Below, piece by piece: positions 18,132 through 26,311 of a stretch of DNA of 64,000 nt. The translations under genes were made by a program, and so were the position numbers. The DNA lies in contig NZ_JAEDAE010000004.1 of assembly GCF_016056375.1 (NCBI RefSeq), positions 124,001 to 188,000 of the forward strand, given 5' to 3'. Below the pieces are notes generated by a model. The model saw only the letters and a list, made by a program, of their open reading frames with translations. It made no database searches and was not told where the DNA came from. This stretch comes from Hymenobacter negativus (GTDB lineage Bacteria > Bacteroidota > Bacteroidia > Cytophagales > Hymenobacteraceae). The first letter of the stretch is position 1; the number at the start of each line of letters is the position of its first letter.

Positions 18132-19004
18132 GTGCAAACTCCCTCCGCTGCCTATTCTTATCTCACGCCCGAGGCGCTGACCACCTTCATCCGCACGGCT
18201 CTGGCCGAGGACGTGGGCGACGGCGACCATTCGGCGCTGGCTTCCATTCCGGCCGACGCCCGCAACCGCGCCCAGCTGCTGGTAAAAGGCGAAGGCCTGC
18301 TGGCCGGCATGGCCCTGGCCCCGCTCATCTTCAAGGAAGTGGATGCCTCGCTGGTATTTACGCCCCTGCTCGCCGATGGCGACCTCGTGAAGCACGGCGA
18401 CATTGCCTTCACCGTGGAAGGCCCGGCCCGCAGCATCCTCACGGCCGAGCGCCTGGTACTCAACTGCATGCAGCGCATGAGCGGCATCGCCACCTACACG
18501 GCGCACCTGAACACGCTCATCGCTGGTACCTCGGCCAAGCTGCTCGACACCCGCAAGACTACGCCCAATTTCCGCATCTGCGAGAAGTGGGCTGTGCTCA
18601 TCGGCGGCGGCGTGAACCACCGCTACGGGCTGTTTGACATGATTATTCTCAAGGATAACCACGTTGACTACTCCGGCGGCATTGCGCAGGCCATCGCGGC
18701 CACCCACGACTACCTGGAAAAAACCGGCCGGCGGCTGCCCATCGAAATCGAAACCCGCTCGCTCGATGAAGTGCAGCAGGCGCTCGACGCAGGCGGCATC
18801 GACCGCATCATGCTCGACAACATGAGCCCCGACCAGCTGCGCGAGGCCGTGGCCCTCATCGCCGGCCGCTTCCCGACGGAGGCCAGCGGCGGCATCACCG
18901 AGAAAACCATTGCCGAAGTGGCCCGCACGGGTGTTGACTACATTTCGGTGGGCGCGCTCACGCACTCTGTCAAGAGCCTGGATTTAAGCCTAAAAGCGTA
19001 TTAA
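18132..19004 (+). CDS. nadC: Nicotinate-nucleotide pyrophosphorylase (carboxylating)
   Basis: Quinolinate phosphoribosyltransferase, 290 residues, making nicotinate mononucleotide in NAD synthesis. Diagnostic stretches are LDTRKTTPNFRICEKWAVLI, GGGVNHRYGLFDMIILKDNH and the C-terminal ASGGITEKTIAEVARTGVDY. I choose GTG at 18132 because homologues begin close to YLTPEALTTFIRTALAEDVG, because the frame upstream crosses a terminator, and because a promoter box ends four bases before this codon. The neighbouring genes are not other NAD genes. Confidence 0.94.
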   Translation: MQTPSAAYSYLTPEALTTFIRTALAEDVGDGDHSALASIPADARNRAQLLVKGEGLLAGMALAPLIFKEVDASLVFTPLLADGDLVKHGDIAFTVEGPARSILTAERLVLNCMQRMSGIATYTAHLNTLIAGTSAKLLDTRKTTPNFRICEKWAVLIGGGVNHRYGLFDMIILKDNHVDYSGGIAQAIAATHDYLEKTGRRLPIEIETRSLDEVQQALDAGGIDRIMLDNMSPDQLREAVALIAGRFPTEASGGITEKTIAEVARTGVDYISVGALTHSVKSLDLSLKAY

Positions 19005-19008
19005 AACG

Positions 19009-19114
19009 AATGTGGAGAATGTGCTGATGTGGAAATGTGTTGCACTGTAGACCATTCCACCTCTTTGCAGCTAAGACATTTTCACATTTCAACACATCAT
19101 TACATTATCACATT
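19009..19114. repeat. Degenerate palindromic repeat family F
   Basis: Left arm (about 19009-19038, words AATGTGGAGAATGTG and GATGTGGAAATGTG) pairs imperfectly with the right arm (19083-19114, words CACATTTC, ACACATCA, TTACATTATCACATT). It fills the gap between nadC and the next gene. It is rich in CACAT/ATGTG words. Confidence 0.6.
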
Positions 19115-19120
19115 ACTCCC

Positions 19121-19753
19121 GTGAACCAACCCAACCAACGCGGCGGCGGTGGCGGCTTCCGCCAGGCCCAGCAGGCCCCGTCGCTGGCCATTCGCACCAA
19201 GAAAACCCAGCTTACCACCGACACCTACACCAAGATGGTGATGGGCGAAGTATGGAAAAAAGACTGGGTGTATGCGCTTATTCCCTTCGCGCTGGGGCTG
19301 CTCCCGGCCATTTTTGTGCACTCCTGGTGGTGGATTGTGCTGGCCGTAGTGCTCACCATTCTGTTTGTGCTGTTCCGCTCGGCACAGGTGACGGGCGTAA
19401 CCCAGATGGAGCAGAGCAAGCCGCTGTTTGAGCGCATGGCGTTTGAGATGGACAACAAGCAGCTGTTGCTGCGCGTGGGCCCGGAGAAGGAAGGCAAAGC
19501 CATGCAGCTGACCTGGGACATGATTGGCCGGGTGCGCCGCGATGTGGATGCTTACGTACTGTACCTCAAGCCTGGCACGCCGCCGGCCGGTATGGCCGCG
19601 TGGCGCCTGTGGCTGGCCCGCACGTTCGATGTGCCGGTGTTTTTACATTTGCCTTTCAAAATTTTCAACGCCGATAACGACCGCCGCTTGTTTGAGGCCA
19701 TGTTGCGCCGCAAAAACCTGCTGCCCGCCGAAGCCGGCGCGGCCACCGTCTAA
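19121..19753 (+). CDS. Membrane protein with YcxB-like C-terminal part
   Basis: 210-residue protein with a Gly/Gln-rich N-terminus, two adjacent membrane segments around residues 48-85 (ALIPFALGLLPAIFVHSWWW and IVLAVVLTILFVLF) and a C-terminal domain (MQLTWDMIGRVRRDVDAYVL) resembling the YcxB family of unknown function. I take the GTG at 19121 because the longer frame from 19037 translates through palindromic repeat F. It is followed 28 bases later by a lipoprotein gene, possibly co-transcribed. YcxB assignment is by pattern only. Confidence 0.6.
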   Translation: MNQPNQRGGGGGFRQAQQAPSLAIRTKKTQLTTDTYTKMVMGEVWKKDWVYALIPFALGLLPAIFVHSWWWIVLAVVLTILFVLFRSAQVTGVTQMEQSKPLFERMAFEMDNKQLLLRVGPEKEGKAMQLTWDMIGRVRRDVDAYVLYLKPGTPPAGMAAWRLWLARTFDVPVFLHLPFKIFNADNDRRLFEAMLRRKNLLPAEAGAATV

Positions 19754-19781
19754 ATTTCAACCCCCTGCTAATTTTACTTCG

Positions 19782-20147
19782 ATGAAATTGACCTCCACCC
19801 TGTTGCTGGCTGTTTCCGCCGCTACTTTGGCCCTGACTTCTTGCAGCAGCGAGCCCTCCGACTGGCGCCCCGATGAGAAAGTATCGCTCGACCAGGTAGC
19901 CCCCGGCACCCGCGACGACGAAAACTTCGACCACTCGGTGCCCAACGGCTCAATCGAAAACGTGAACTCGCCGCTGATGAAGGCTGCGGCCGGTCAAGCT
20001 CCGGAAACCGAAGCCAAGCATCCGGCCGCTGAGTCGGCCATCTCGGCAAACGCCGAAGAAGGCATGCGCAAGCGTGGCCAACTGCACGACGCCGGCAAAT
20101 CGGGCCAGGCGGACACGGCCGAAAACGGCCACCAAATACAGCGCTAA
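19782..20147 (+). CDS. Small predicted lipoprotein
   Basis: 121 residues. The start MKLTSTLLLAVSAATLALTS then Cys is a clear lipoprotein signal. The mature protein is hydrophilic, rich in Glu, Asp, Ala and Asn, without a recognisable domain, and is probably largely disordered. The ATG at 19782 was chosen for the signal; the same frame is open further upstream but overlaps the previous gene. Function unknown. Confidence 0.7.
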   Translation: MKLTSTLLLAVSAATLALTSCSSEPSDWRPDEKVSLDQVAPGTRDDENFDHSVPNGSIENVNSPLMKAAAGQAPETEAKHPAAESAISANAEEGMRKRGQLHDAGKSGQADTAENGHQIQR

Positions 20148-20234
20148 GGCGCGCGGCTTTTTAGGTTTCTCTCGATTGGGTGGCAGCTTTGCCCGCCGGC
20201 CGGCGGTAGCAGAGCTGCCGCTTTGCGTCATTTT

Positions 20235-20328
20235 AGAATGAAGAATGAGGAATGAAGAACGGGAAACTGTTAGCGTGTGCGCTGGCAATTTCCCGTTCTT
20301 CATTCCTCGCTCCTCGTTCCTCATTCTT
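20235..20328. repeat. Palindromic repeat family D
   Basis: Left arm contains AATGAGGAATGAAGAACGGG and pairs with CCCGTTCTTCATTCCT in the right arm (from 20292), with additional CTCGTTCCTCATTCT units. It ends six bases before the ZIP transporter ATG, so it lies in the leader or promoter region of that gene. Confidence 0.8.
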
Positions 20329-20333
20329 TACAT

Positions 20334-21089
20334 ATGGGGTTTGCAATTTTTCTGCTGCTGCTCACGGTGCTGGGTGCGGGCGCGGCGGCGGCTTGGGTGC
20401 CGGTGGCGCGGGGCGGGCAGTGGCTAAAGCCGCTGCTAGCCTTTAGCGGGGCGTATTTGTTCACGCTCACCGTGACGCACATTCTGCCCGAGGCGCTGCA
20501 ATTGCTACCCGAGCATCCCACGCGGGTGGGCTATTGGGTGCTGGGCGGCTTCTTTGGCCAGCTGCTGCTGGAGGTGCTGTCGCAGGGCGTGGAGCATGGG
20601 CACGTGCATGTGCACCACGAAGCGGCACACAGCCCGCACGAAGGCGTGAGCCGGGTGCCGTTCTTGCTGCTGGCGGCGCTAGTGGTGCACTCGTTTTTGG
20701 AGGGCAGCATTCTGGTGCACAGCCCGGAAGTAGGGCAGGTGAGCCAGAATTTCTACGCCATTGTGGTGGGCGTGGCGCTGCACCACATGCCGGCGGCCTT
20801 TGCGCTGGCCACGCTGTTGCGGCTGCGGCTGGGCAGCTTCCGGCGGGTGTGGCCGGGGTTGCTGATTTTCGCGCTGGCCTCGCCGGTGGGCATTGTTATC
20901 AGCAACTACGTAGTACTGTCGCAGCTGCTGAGCAGCGGCTGGTACGCGGCGCTGCTGGGCCTGGTGGCCGGCAATTTCCTGCACGTTTCGACCACCATTC
21001 TGTTTGAAACCAGTCCCGAGCACCGCCTCAACTGGCCCAAGCTGGCGGCCACGCTGGCCGGGCTGCTGCTGGCGCTGGCCGTGGCGTAA
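20334..21089 (+). CDS. ZIP family divalent metal transporter
   Basis: 251-residue inner-membrane protein with about eight hydrophobic segments and a histidine-rich loop (VEHGHVHVHHEAAHSPHEG) after TM3, typical of ZIP zinc/iron transporters. The metal-binding residues of the transmembrane pathway appear in LVVHSFLEGS and GVALHHMPAAFALA. The ATG at 20334 was chosen because the longer frame reads through palindromic repeat D. Direction of transport and metal (zinc most likely) are inferred from the family. Confidence 0.85.
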   Translation: MGFAIFLLLLTVLGAGAAAAWVPVARGGQWLKPLLAFSGAYLFTLTVTHILPEALQLLPEHPTRVGYWVLGGFFGQLLLEVLSQGVEHGHVHVHHEAAHSPHEGVSRVPFLLLAALVVHSFLEGSILVHSPEVGQVSQNFYAIVVGVALHHMPAAFALATLLRLRLGSFRRVWPGLLIFALASPVGIVISNYVVLSQLLSSGWYAALLGLVAGNFLHVSTTILFETSPEHRLNWPKLAATLAGLLLALAVA

Positions 21090-21109
21090 GCGGGGAATAG
21101 AAAACCTTC

Positions 21110-21214
21110 TGCCATTCTGAGCGCAGCGAAGGACCTTATCACCGATGTACGACTTGCGGTAATTTCAAACTGCTCAAAAAGTGAGAAGGTCCTTCGCTGC
21201 GCTCAGGATGACAG
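21110..21214. repeat. Palindromic repeat family A, copy 3
   Basis: Left arm CTGAGCGCAGCGAAGGACCTT, right arm AAGGTCCTTCGCTGCGCTCAG (from 21186), with about 46 bases between. The outer left end is slightly eroded (CCATT in place of TCATCC). It lies between the convergent ZIP and cbpM genes. Confidence 0.88.
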
Positions 21215-21232
21215 GCAATTATTCTTCTGGCT

Positions 21233-21559
21233 TTACCCAAAATCCTCCAACACGCTATTTCGCAGCAGGAAGTCTTCCAACTGCCGCGCCCGCGCCGTTT
21301 CGCGGGCCAGCGTGGCTTGCAGGCGCACCAGCCGCTGGCGCATGGCCAGGATGATGTCCAACGCCTCCGGGGCCAGGCCTAGCTCGTGGTGCAGGCGGGC
21401 GAGGCGCGGCAGGTCGTCGGGCTCGTCCACGATGACGGTTTCGGGGGCGGTCGCTGCGCGGAGCAGGCCCGCCTGCAGAAACTCGTGCAGGTCGGCCGGC
21501 GCCAGCCCGTAGCGCACCGAGCATTCCTGAAAAGTAAGGGTGATGAAGGTCGTTTCCAT
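21233..21559 (-). CDS. cbpM: Chaperone modulator CbpM-like protein
   Basis: 108-residue MerR-like helical protein. LTFQECSVRYGLAPADLHEF and the later LPRLARLHHELGLAPEALDI match CbpM, which binds and inhibits the co-chaperone CbpA. The assignment is strengthened by the J-domain gene 18 bases upstream on the same strand (cbpA-cbpM order). The final third is a probable coiled coil (RQRLVRLQATLARETARARQ). It is convergent with the ZIP transporter gene. Confidence 0.85.
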   Translation of the reverse strand: METTFITLTFQECSVRYGLAPADLHEFLQAGLLRAATAPETVIVDEPDDLPRLARLHHELGLAPEALDIILAMRQRLVRLQATLARETARARQLEDFLLRNSVLEDFG

Positions 21560-21577
21560 GCTGAGTAAGAAGATGGG

Positions 21578-22513
21578 TTAGGCTTCAGCAGGGCGCAGGG
21601 CTGCCAGCTGCTGAATCAGTTCTTTTTCCTGGTCGGTGAGGTGCTGCGGCAAGGTCAGGTTCAGGCGCAGGTAGAGGTCGCCGAACTGGCCTTCTTTTTT
21701 ATATACCGGGAAACCCTTGCCCCGCAGGCGCAGGCGGGTGCCGTTGGCTGTTTCGGGCTTTAGCTTGATTTTGACGGAGCCGCTGAGGGTTTCCACGGTT
21801 TGCTCACCACCCAACAGGGCCTTGTAGATGCTCACGGGCACGTCCTGCGTGAGGTCGTCGCCGGTGCGGGCGTAGCGGGCATCGGGCCGGATGCGGAAGG
21901 TGATGAGCAGCGCCCCGTTGGGGCCGCCGTGGCGGCCGGGACCGCCCTGGTCGCGCAGGCGAATGGTCTGGCCGTCGGCCACGCCCGGCGCGATGGTCAG
22001 GCGCAGGTTTTTGCCGTTGACGGTGATGGTGCGCGGGCCGCCGTGGTAGGCCTCCTCCAGGCTCAATTCCAGCTCGGCCTGGTAGTCGGGGCCGGCACCG
22101 GGGCGGGTGCCGCCGGCGCGCCGACTGCCGCCGCCCATGTTGCCAAAGAGCGAGCCGAAGAAATCCGAGAAGTCCTCGCCTTCGCCAAACGGGTTGCCGC
22201 CGCCACCGCCTTGGGTGTACTGGCTCCAGTCGAAGCCACCGCCGGGCTGGCCGCCCCGGCCCGCGCCGCCACCGGGCTGCTGCTGGTAGCGCTGCCAGTC
22301 GGCCCCAAACTGGTCGTATTTCTTCCGCTTGTCGGGGTCGCTGAGGACTTCGTTGGCCTCGTTGATTTCCTTGAATTTCTGCTCCGCGCCCTTGTCGTTG
22401 GGGTTCACGTCGGGGTGGTGCTGGCGCGCCAGTTTGCGGTATGCCTTCTTGATTTGCTCGGAAGTGGCGTTTTTGTCCACTCCCAGCGCCTTGTAGTAGT
22501 CTTTGTAATCCAC
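21578..22513 (-). CDS. cbpA: Curved-DNA-binding-protein-like J-domain co-chaperone
   Basis: 311-residue type II DnaJ (no zinc-finger domain). The J domain starts at the N-terminus with HPD at residues 33-35; then a Gly-rich linker, then the substrate-binding DnaJ C-terminal region ([20 protein letters not shown] and onward). It stimulates DnaK. I chose the GTG at 22513, giving [16 protein letters not shown], because the open frame to 22612 adds 33 residues with no homology to J proteins. The cbpM-like gene lies immediately downstream. Confidence 0.9.
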   Translation of the reverse strand: MDYKDYYKALGVDKNATSEQIKKAYRKLARQHHPDVNPNDKGAEQKFKEINEANEVLSDPDKRKKYDQFGADWQRYQQQPGGGAGRGGQPGGGFDWSQYTQGGGGGNPFGEGEDFSDFFGSLFGNMGGGSRRAGGTRPGAGPDYQAELELSLEEAYHGGPRTITVNGKNLRLTIAPGVADGQTIRLRDQGGPGRHGGPNGALLITFRIRPDARYARTGDDLTQDVPVSIYKALLGGEQTVETLSGSVKIKLKPETANGTRLRLRGKGFPVYKKEGQFGDLYLRLNLTLPQHLTDQEKELIQQLAALRPAEA

Positions 22514-22903
22514 GGGATGAGGAAAATTCGATGGAGTTATACGTGGGTTATGGGAGGCCGTGCTGGAGTGCCCAGCGGCTGGCCGCTCCGCAAATTCAGC
22601 ATTACCAACCAATTTCTGCCGCTAACAATTTTGCGGGGGGCATTACGCTTCTGCCTGTTCGTTCTCGTATAGTAGTTTGTGACGATGCAGAAAAGGGGGC
22701 ACTTGGTTTTCGGCATCAAAATTGGATACACTAAATGAACGCAACAGGCAATAGAATGTTGGCTTTTCACCGACACTGGCTATGAGGTGGTTTTTGCACT
22801 TGACCTAAACATAATGCAACTCTTATGTTCCTAAAAAGGCTTATATTTGTGCATTGAAAGTAATTATCGTTGCGTTTTTTCCTACTCTATTTTTAACTTT
22901 CCC
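22514..22903. other. Intergenic region upstream of cbpA and the Lys-rich protein gene
   Basis: About 390 bases between divergent genes. The right two thirds are distinctly AT-richer than the surroundings. Apart from the promoter box at 22842-22849 I recognise nothing; the short open frames here have no signal peptide or motif. Confidence 0.45.
22842..22849 (+). promoter_or_regulatory. Bacteroidota -7 promoter box
   Basis: TATATTTG matches TAnnTTTG and lies 54 bases before the ATG at 22904, leaving a leader of about 50 bases. Confidence 0.6.
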
Positions 22904-23404
22904 ATGAATATCAAGAATTCCCTCTTCTATGCTTTCGCGTTGGCTTTGCTGAATATTGCCGGGGTGCAGGCGCAGACGGCCCGCCCGGGCCGCGTGCAGC
23001 CGAAGCCGCGCGCAGTAGCATCGGCCACCGAGGGAATCAAGGACGGCATCTCGATGCAGAAGGGCCGAGTGGTGCTCACCGAGCTTGGCATCAGCAACCC
23101 GCTCACGGCTGATAAAAAGCTGATTAACGGCACCGTCATCACCCCGGCCGGCGCAGTGACAACGCCCGATGGCACCACCACCCAAATTGCCGAAGGCGAC
23201 TACGTGTCGCTCACCGGCCGCGTGACCAGCCGCAAGGCCATTGCCGACGCCGACAGCATCGCCAAAGTGATGGTATTCGATGCCAAATACCCCGGCAAGC
23301 GGAAGAAAATGGAAGAAGCCGCAGCCAAAAAAGCCAAAGAGAAGGCCAAGCGCGACGAAGAAAAAGCCAAGGCGAAGGCCAAAGCCGAAAAGAAAAAGAA
23401 GTAG
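22904..23404 (+). CDS. Secreted protein with a Lys/Ala-rich tail, function unknown
   Basis: 166 residues. The N-terminal MNIKNSLFYAFALALLNIAG then VQAQ is a signal peptide, so it is exported. The middle part has two similar 25-35-residue beta-rich segments (MQKGRVVLTELGISNPLTAD; NGTVITPAGAVTTPDGTTTQ). The last ~35 residues are almost only Lys, Ala and Glu, ending in KKKK: a highly basic tail. The start at 22904 is set by the signal peptide. A promoter box lies upstream and a hairpin follows, so it is probably monocistronic. No confident family. Confidence 0.7.
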   Translation: MNIKNSLFYAFALALLNIAGVQAQTARPGRVQPKPRAVASATEGIKDGISMQKGRVVLTELGISNPLTADKKLINGTVITPAGAVTTPDGTTTQIAEGDYVSLTGRVTSRKAIADADSIAKVMVFDAKYPGKRKKMEEAAAKKAKEKAKRDEEKAKAKAKAEKKKK

Positions 23405-23430
23405 TCACTCGCCGCTCATCGCAGCTGCAA

Positions 23431-23466
23431 CAAGCGCCGCCAAGCCTCCGGGTTTGGCGGCGCTTG
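23431..23466 (+). terminator. Hairpin after the Lys-rich protein gene
   Basis: Perfect 13-base arms CAAGCGCCGCCAA (23431-23443) and TTGGCGGCGCTTG (23454-23466). There is no strong T-run, so termination efficiency is uncertain. Confidence 0.6.
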
Positions 23467-23521
23467 GCGTTTGGGGGCGGCGCGGGCCTATCTTTCGGGG
23501 CTACACGCCGTATTCCCGCCC

Positions 23522-24880
23522 ATGCTTTTTTATACTGTAATGAAACCGCTGGTGCAGATTGCACTACGGGTCTTTTTCCGCCGCATCGAGGTACGGCACC
23601 CCGAACGCCTGCACCTGCCTGGCCCGCTGCTGCTGGCCGGCAACCACCCCAACACCCTTATGGACCCGCTGCTGGCGGCCGTGAACCGCCGCCAGCCCAT
23701 CGCCTTCTTGGCCAAAAGCACGTTTTTTGTCAACCCCATCCTGCGGGCCATCATGGAATCGGGCAATTCCATTCCCATCTACCGGGCGCAGGATGCCGGC
23801 CAGGGCGGCCCCGTCACGCCCGAGCAGCGGGCGGCCCAGAACGAAGCCACGTTTGGCCGTTGCTACGACTACCTGGGCCGGGGCGGCACCATTATGATTT
23901 TCCCGGAGGGCACCAGCGTGAGCGAACGCCGCCTGCGGCCCCTTAAAACCGGTGCGGCCCGCATTGCACTGGGCGCCGAGGCCCGCCACCATTTCAAGCT
24001 GGGTCTGAAAGTGATACCAGTAGCCACCAATTACTTCGACCCCAGCAAATTTCGGTCGGATGTGCTGCTGAACGTGGCCCCGCCCATCGTCGTGGCCGAT
24101 TACGCCGCCGCCTATGCCCAGGACCCCGACCTGGCCGCCGACCAGCTCACCGAGGCCATTCGGGTGGCGCTGGAACGCCGGCTGGTCATCACCCGCGACG
24201 CGGCCGAGGACACCTTCGTGCAACAGATTGAGCGCGTATTCGGCAGCCACCTCAACCCCGACGACGACCCCGACACGCTCTACGACAACTTCCAACTGAG
24301 CCGCACCCTGTTGCAAGCCCTGCCCTGGGCCGAGCAGCACTTCCCGGAGCGCCTCGCCGCTGCCCGTGCCCAGTTTGAAGCCTACCTCGCCGACCTCCGC
24401 CGCCACGGCCTCACCGACGAGGCGCTCGACAGCCAGCGGCGCGGCTCCGTGGTGGGCCTGCTCAACCTGGTGTTTGGCGCACCTGTATGGTTTTATGGAG
24501 TTATCAATAACTACTTACCATACATTTTGCCTTCGGCTGTGGCCAAGCGTGCAACTAAGGACGTAGAGTTTGTGGCGCCCATTATGCTGGTAATGGGCAT
24601 GATAACCTTCCCTTTGGCTTACGCTTTGCAAGCGGCAGCCGTGCAACACTGGCTCACGCACGACTGGCGGCTTACTGCCCTTTACGTGCTCAGCCTGCCC
24701 CTTACCGGATTCTACGCCCTGAGCTATTGGAGTACCCTTTCGGCGCGGCTGCGGCGGCTGCGGGCAGCGCGACTGTTCCGCCGTGCACCAGCCGTGGGAA
24801 CCGAGCTGCTGCGCCAGCGGGCCGAGTTGGTGGCCGAACTGGAAGAAGCCCGCACGGCGTATTTAACCGCGAAGTCGTAG
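23522..24880 (+). CDS. PlsC-like glycerol-3-phosphate/lysophosphatidate acyltransferase
   Basis: 452-residue membrane-associated acyltransferase. The catalytic block NHPNTLMDP (an HxxxxD motif) is near residue 40, and the acceptor-binding FPEGTSVSERRLRPLKTGAA is near residue 140. The C-terminal part has three or four hydrophobic segments (APVWFYGVINNYLPYILPS; PIMLVMGMITFPLAYALQAA), making the protein longer than simple PlsC enzymes. It would acylate a glycerophosphate or similar lipid precursor. The ATG at 23522 is the first plausible start; the ATG at 23540 (MKPLV) is an alternative. It converges on the chromate transporter gene with seven bases between stops. Confidence 0.82.
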   Translation: MLFYTVMKPLVQIALRVFFRRIEVRHPERLHLPGPLLLAGNHPNTLMDPLLAAVNRRQPIAFLAKSTFFVNPILRAIMESGNSIPIYRAQDAGQGGPVTPEQRAAQNEATFGRCYDYLGRGGTIMIFPEGTSVSERRLRPLKTGAARIALGAEARHHFKLGLKVIPVATNYFDPSKFRSDVLLNVAPPIVVADYAAAYAQDPDLAADQLTEAIRVALERRLVITRDAAEDTFVQQIERVFGSHLNPDDDPDTLYDNFQLSRTLLQALPWAEQHFPERLAAARAQFEAYLADLRRHGLTDEALDSQRRGSVVGLLNLVFGAPVWFYGVINNYLPYILPSAVAKRATKDVEFVAPIMLVMGMITFPLAYALQAAAVQHWLTHDWRLTALYVLSLPLTGFYALSYWSTLSARLRRLRAARLFRRAPAVGTELLRQRAELVAELEEARTAYLTAKS

Positions 24881-24887
24881 GGGTAAT

Positions 24888-26186
24888 TTAAGCCCTCATC
24901 AGTGCCCCGGCTAGCAGCGCCACGGCGATGATGACCACACTTGGCACCTTTTCCCAGAGCAGCAGCAGAAAGGTGAGGCCCACCAGCAGCGGGTTCAGGG
25001 GCAGCGAATCGATGGGGCCGAGGTGAAACGGCAGCTCCAACAGGCGGTAGGGCAGCGGGTGGTAGAGCAGGAACGTAGCCGCGCACACCAGCCCCGCGCT
25101 CACGGCGTTGATGCCCTCCAGCGAAGCCTGCACCACGCGGTACTGCCGCAGCCGGTCCCAGAAGCGAATTACGAAGAATATCAGAAACGTGCCCGGCAGG
25201 AAGATGCCCGCCGTGCCCACCGCCGCGCCCAGCACCTGCATGCCGGTACCGCCCGCCGGCCGCATGGCCAGCGCCCCAATGTAGGCCGCAAAGGAAAAAT
25301 TGGGTCCCGGCATGGCCTGCACCAGCCCCAGCCCCGACAGAAACTCCGGCCCCGTGAGGTACTTCTTGAACTCCACGAACTCGGCGTACAGCAGCGGGGC
25401 CAGCACCTGCCCGCCCCCAAACACCAGCGAGCCGTTGCGGTAGAAATTTTCGAACAGCCGCACCGGCAACCAGCGCGTGTAGTGCCCCAGCACCGCCGCC
25501 CCTACCAATATGCCAAACCAAAGCACAAAGTTGGCCCACTCCACGCGCAGGGGCTTTTTTTCCTGCACAATGGCGTGCTTTCGGTAGCGTACCGTGGTCA
25601 CGGCTCCGCCGGCCAGCAGCAGCAGCGGCAGCATCCAGGGCAGCTGGAAGAAGTAGGCCAGCATGGCCGCGGCCACCATCAGCCCCACGGCCGTTTTGGT
25701 ATGGATAACCTTCTCCGCAATCTTGTAGGCTGAGAACGCCACGAACCCTACCGCCACCGGCTGCACAAACTGCACCAGCGCCGTGACGCGAGCTGGGTCG
25801 AGGTGGCTGAGGGTAAGGCCAGCCAGCGTCATTAGCGTCACAGCCGGCAGCATCCAGACCAGCAGCGTGAGGTAAGCCAGATTAGGCCCGCCCAGCCGAA
25901 AGCCGATAACCGTAATGGTTTGCGTCGAAGTCGGCCCCGGCAGCAGCGCGCACAGCGCCTGCAATTCCAGCAGCTCGGCCGTGCTGATGTAGCGGCGCTT
26001 ATCCACCAGCAGCCGGAACATCATGGCCACGTGCGCCTGCGGCCCGCCAAAGGCTGTGCAGGCCAGCACGGCCACGTCCTTCAAAAAAATAATGCCCCGC
26101 ACCCGCCGCGTGCGCTTCCCCGAGCGCCGCGCCGGCGGCGTGAGGGAAACGGGGGCAGCGGGGTGCGGGGCAGGATTCGTTGTCAT
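24888..26186 (-). CDS. chrA: Chromate transporter, two-domain CHR family
   Basis: 432-residue inner-membrane protein of the long CHR family, in which two homologous halves are fused. The N half has FGGPQAHVAMM and LLPGPTSTQ; the C half has the matching FGGGQVLAPLL and AMPGPNFSFAAYIGA. Long members often export chromate; sulfate is the natural analogue. I chose the ATG at 26186: the open frame to 26234 translates palindromic repeat A (giving the artefactual [11 protein letters not shown] start). It may not confer chromate resistance in vivo; this is inferred from family only. Confidence 0.88.
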   Translation of the reverse strand: MTTNPAPHPAAPVSLTPPARRSGKRTRRVRGIIFLKDVAVLACTAFGGPQAHVAMMFRLLVDKRRYISTAELLELQALCALLPGPTSTQTITVIGFRLGGPNLAYLTLLVWMLPAVTLMTLAGLTLSHLDPARVTALVQFVQPVAVGFVAFSAYKIAEKVIHTKTAVGLMVAAAMLAYFFQLPWMLPLLLLAGGAVTTVRYRKHAIVQEKKPLRVEWANFVLWFGILVGAAVLGHYTRWLPVRLFENFYRNGSLVFGGGQVLAPLLYAEFVEFKKYLTGPEFLSGLGLVQAMPGPNFSFAAYIGALAMRPAGGTGMQVLGAAVGTAGIFLPGTFLIFFVIRFWDRLRQYRVVQASLEGINAVSAGLVCAATFLLYHPLPYRLLELPFHLGPIDSLPLNPLLVGLTFLLLLWEKVPSVVIIAVALLAGALMRA

Positions 26187-26200
26187 GCTGAGCAAAGAAA

Positions 26201-26304
26201 CTGTCATCCTGAGCGCAGCGAAGGACCTTATCACGCTAGAACTATTGGCAGTAATCCAACGGCGTATGGCGTGATAGGGTCCTTCGCTGCGCTCAGGATG
26301 ACAG
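26201..26304. repeat. Palindromic repeat family A, copy 4
   Basis: Perfect 27-base arms (26201-26227 and 26278-26304) with a 50-base centre. A truncated related word TGTCATGCTGAGCAAAG lies just outside at 26181-26197 and overlaps the chrA start. It occupies the whole gap between the oxygenase gene and chrA. Confidence 0.9.
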
Positions 26305-26311
26305 ACAAACC

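Noticed and set aside
20182..20219. GGCAGCT...AGCTGCC pairing as a terminator after the small lipoprotein gene
   Set aside because: Short arms, long GC-rich loop and no T-run; support too weak.
24888..26234. Longer chrA reading frame starting [11 protein letters not shown]
   Set aside because: The added residues translate repeat family A; the same peptide appears in other frames across the repeats. The hydrophobic protein begins at ATG 26186.
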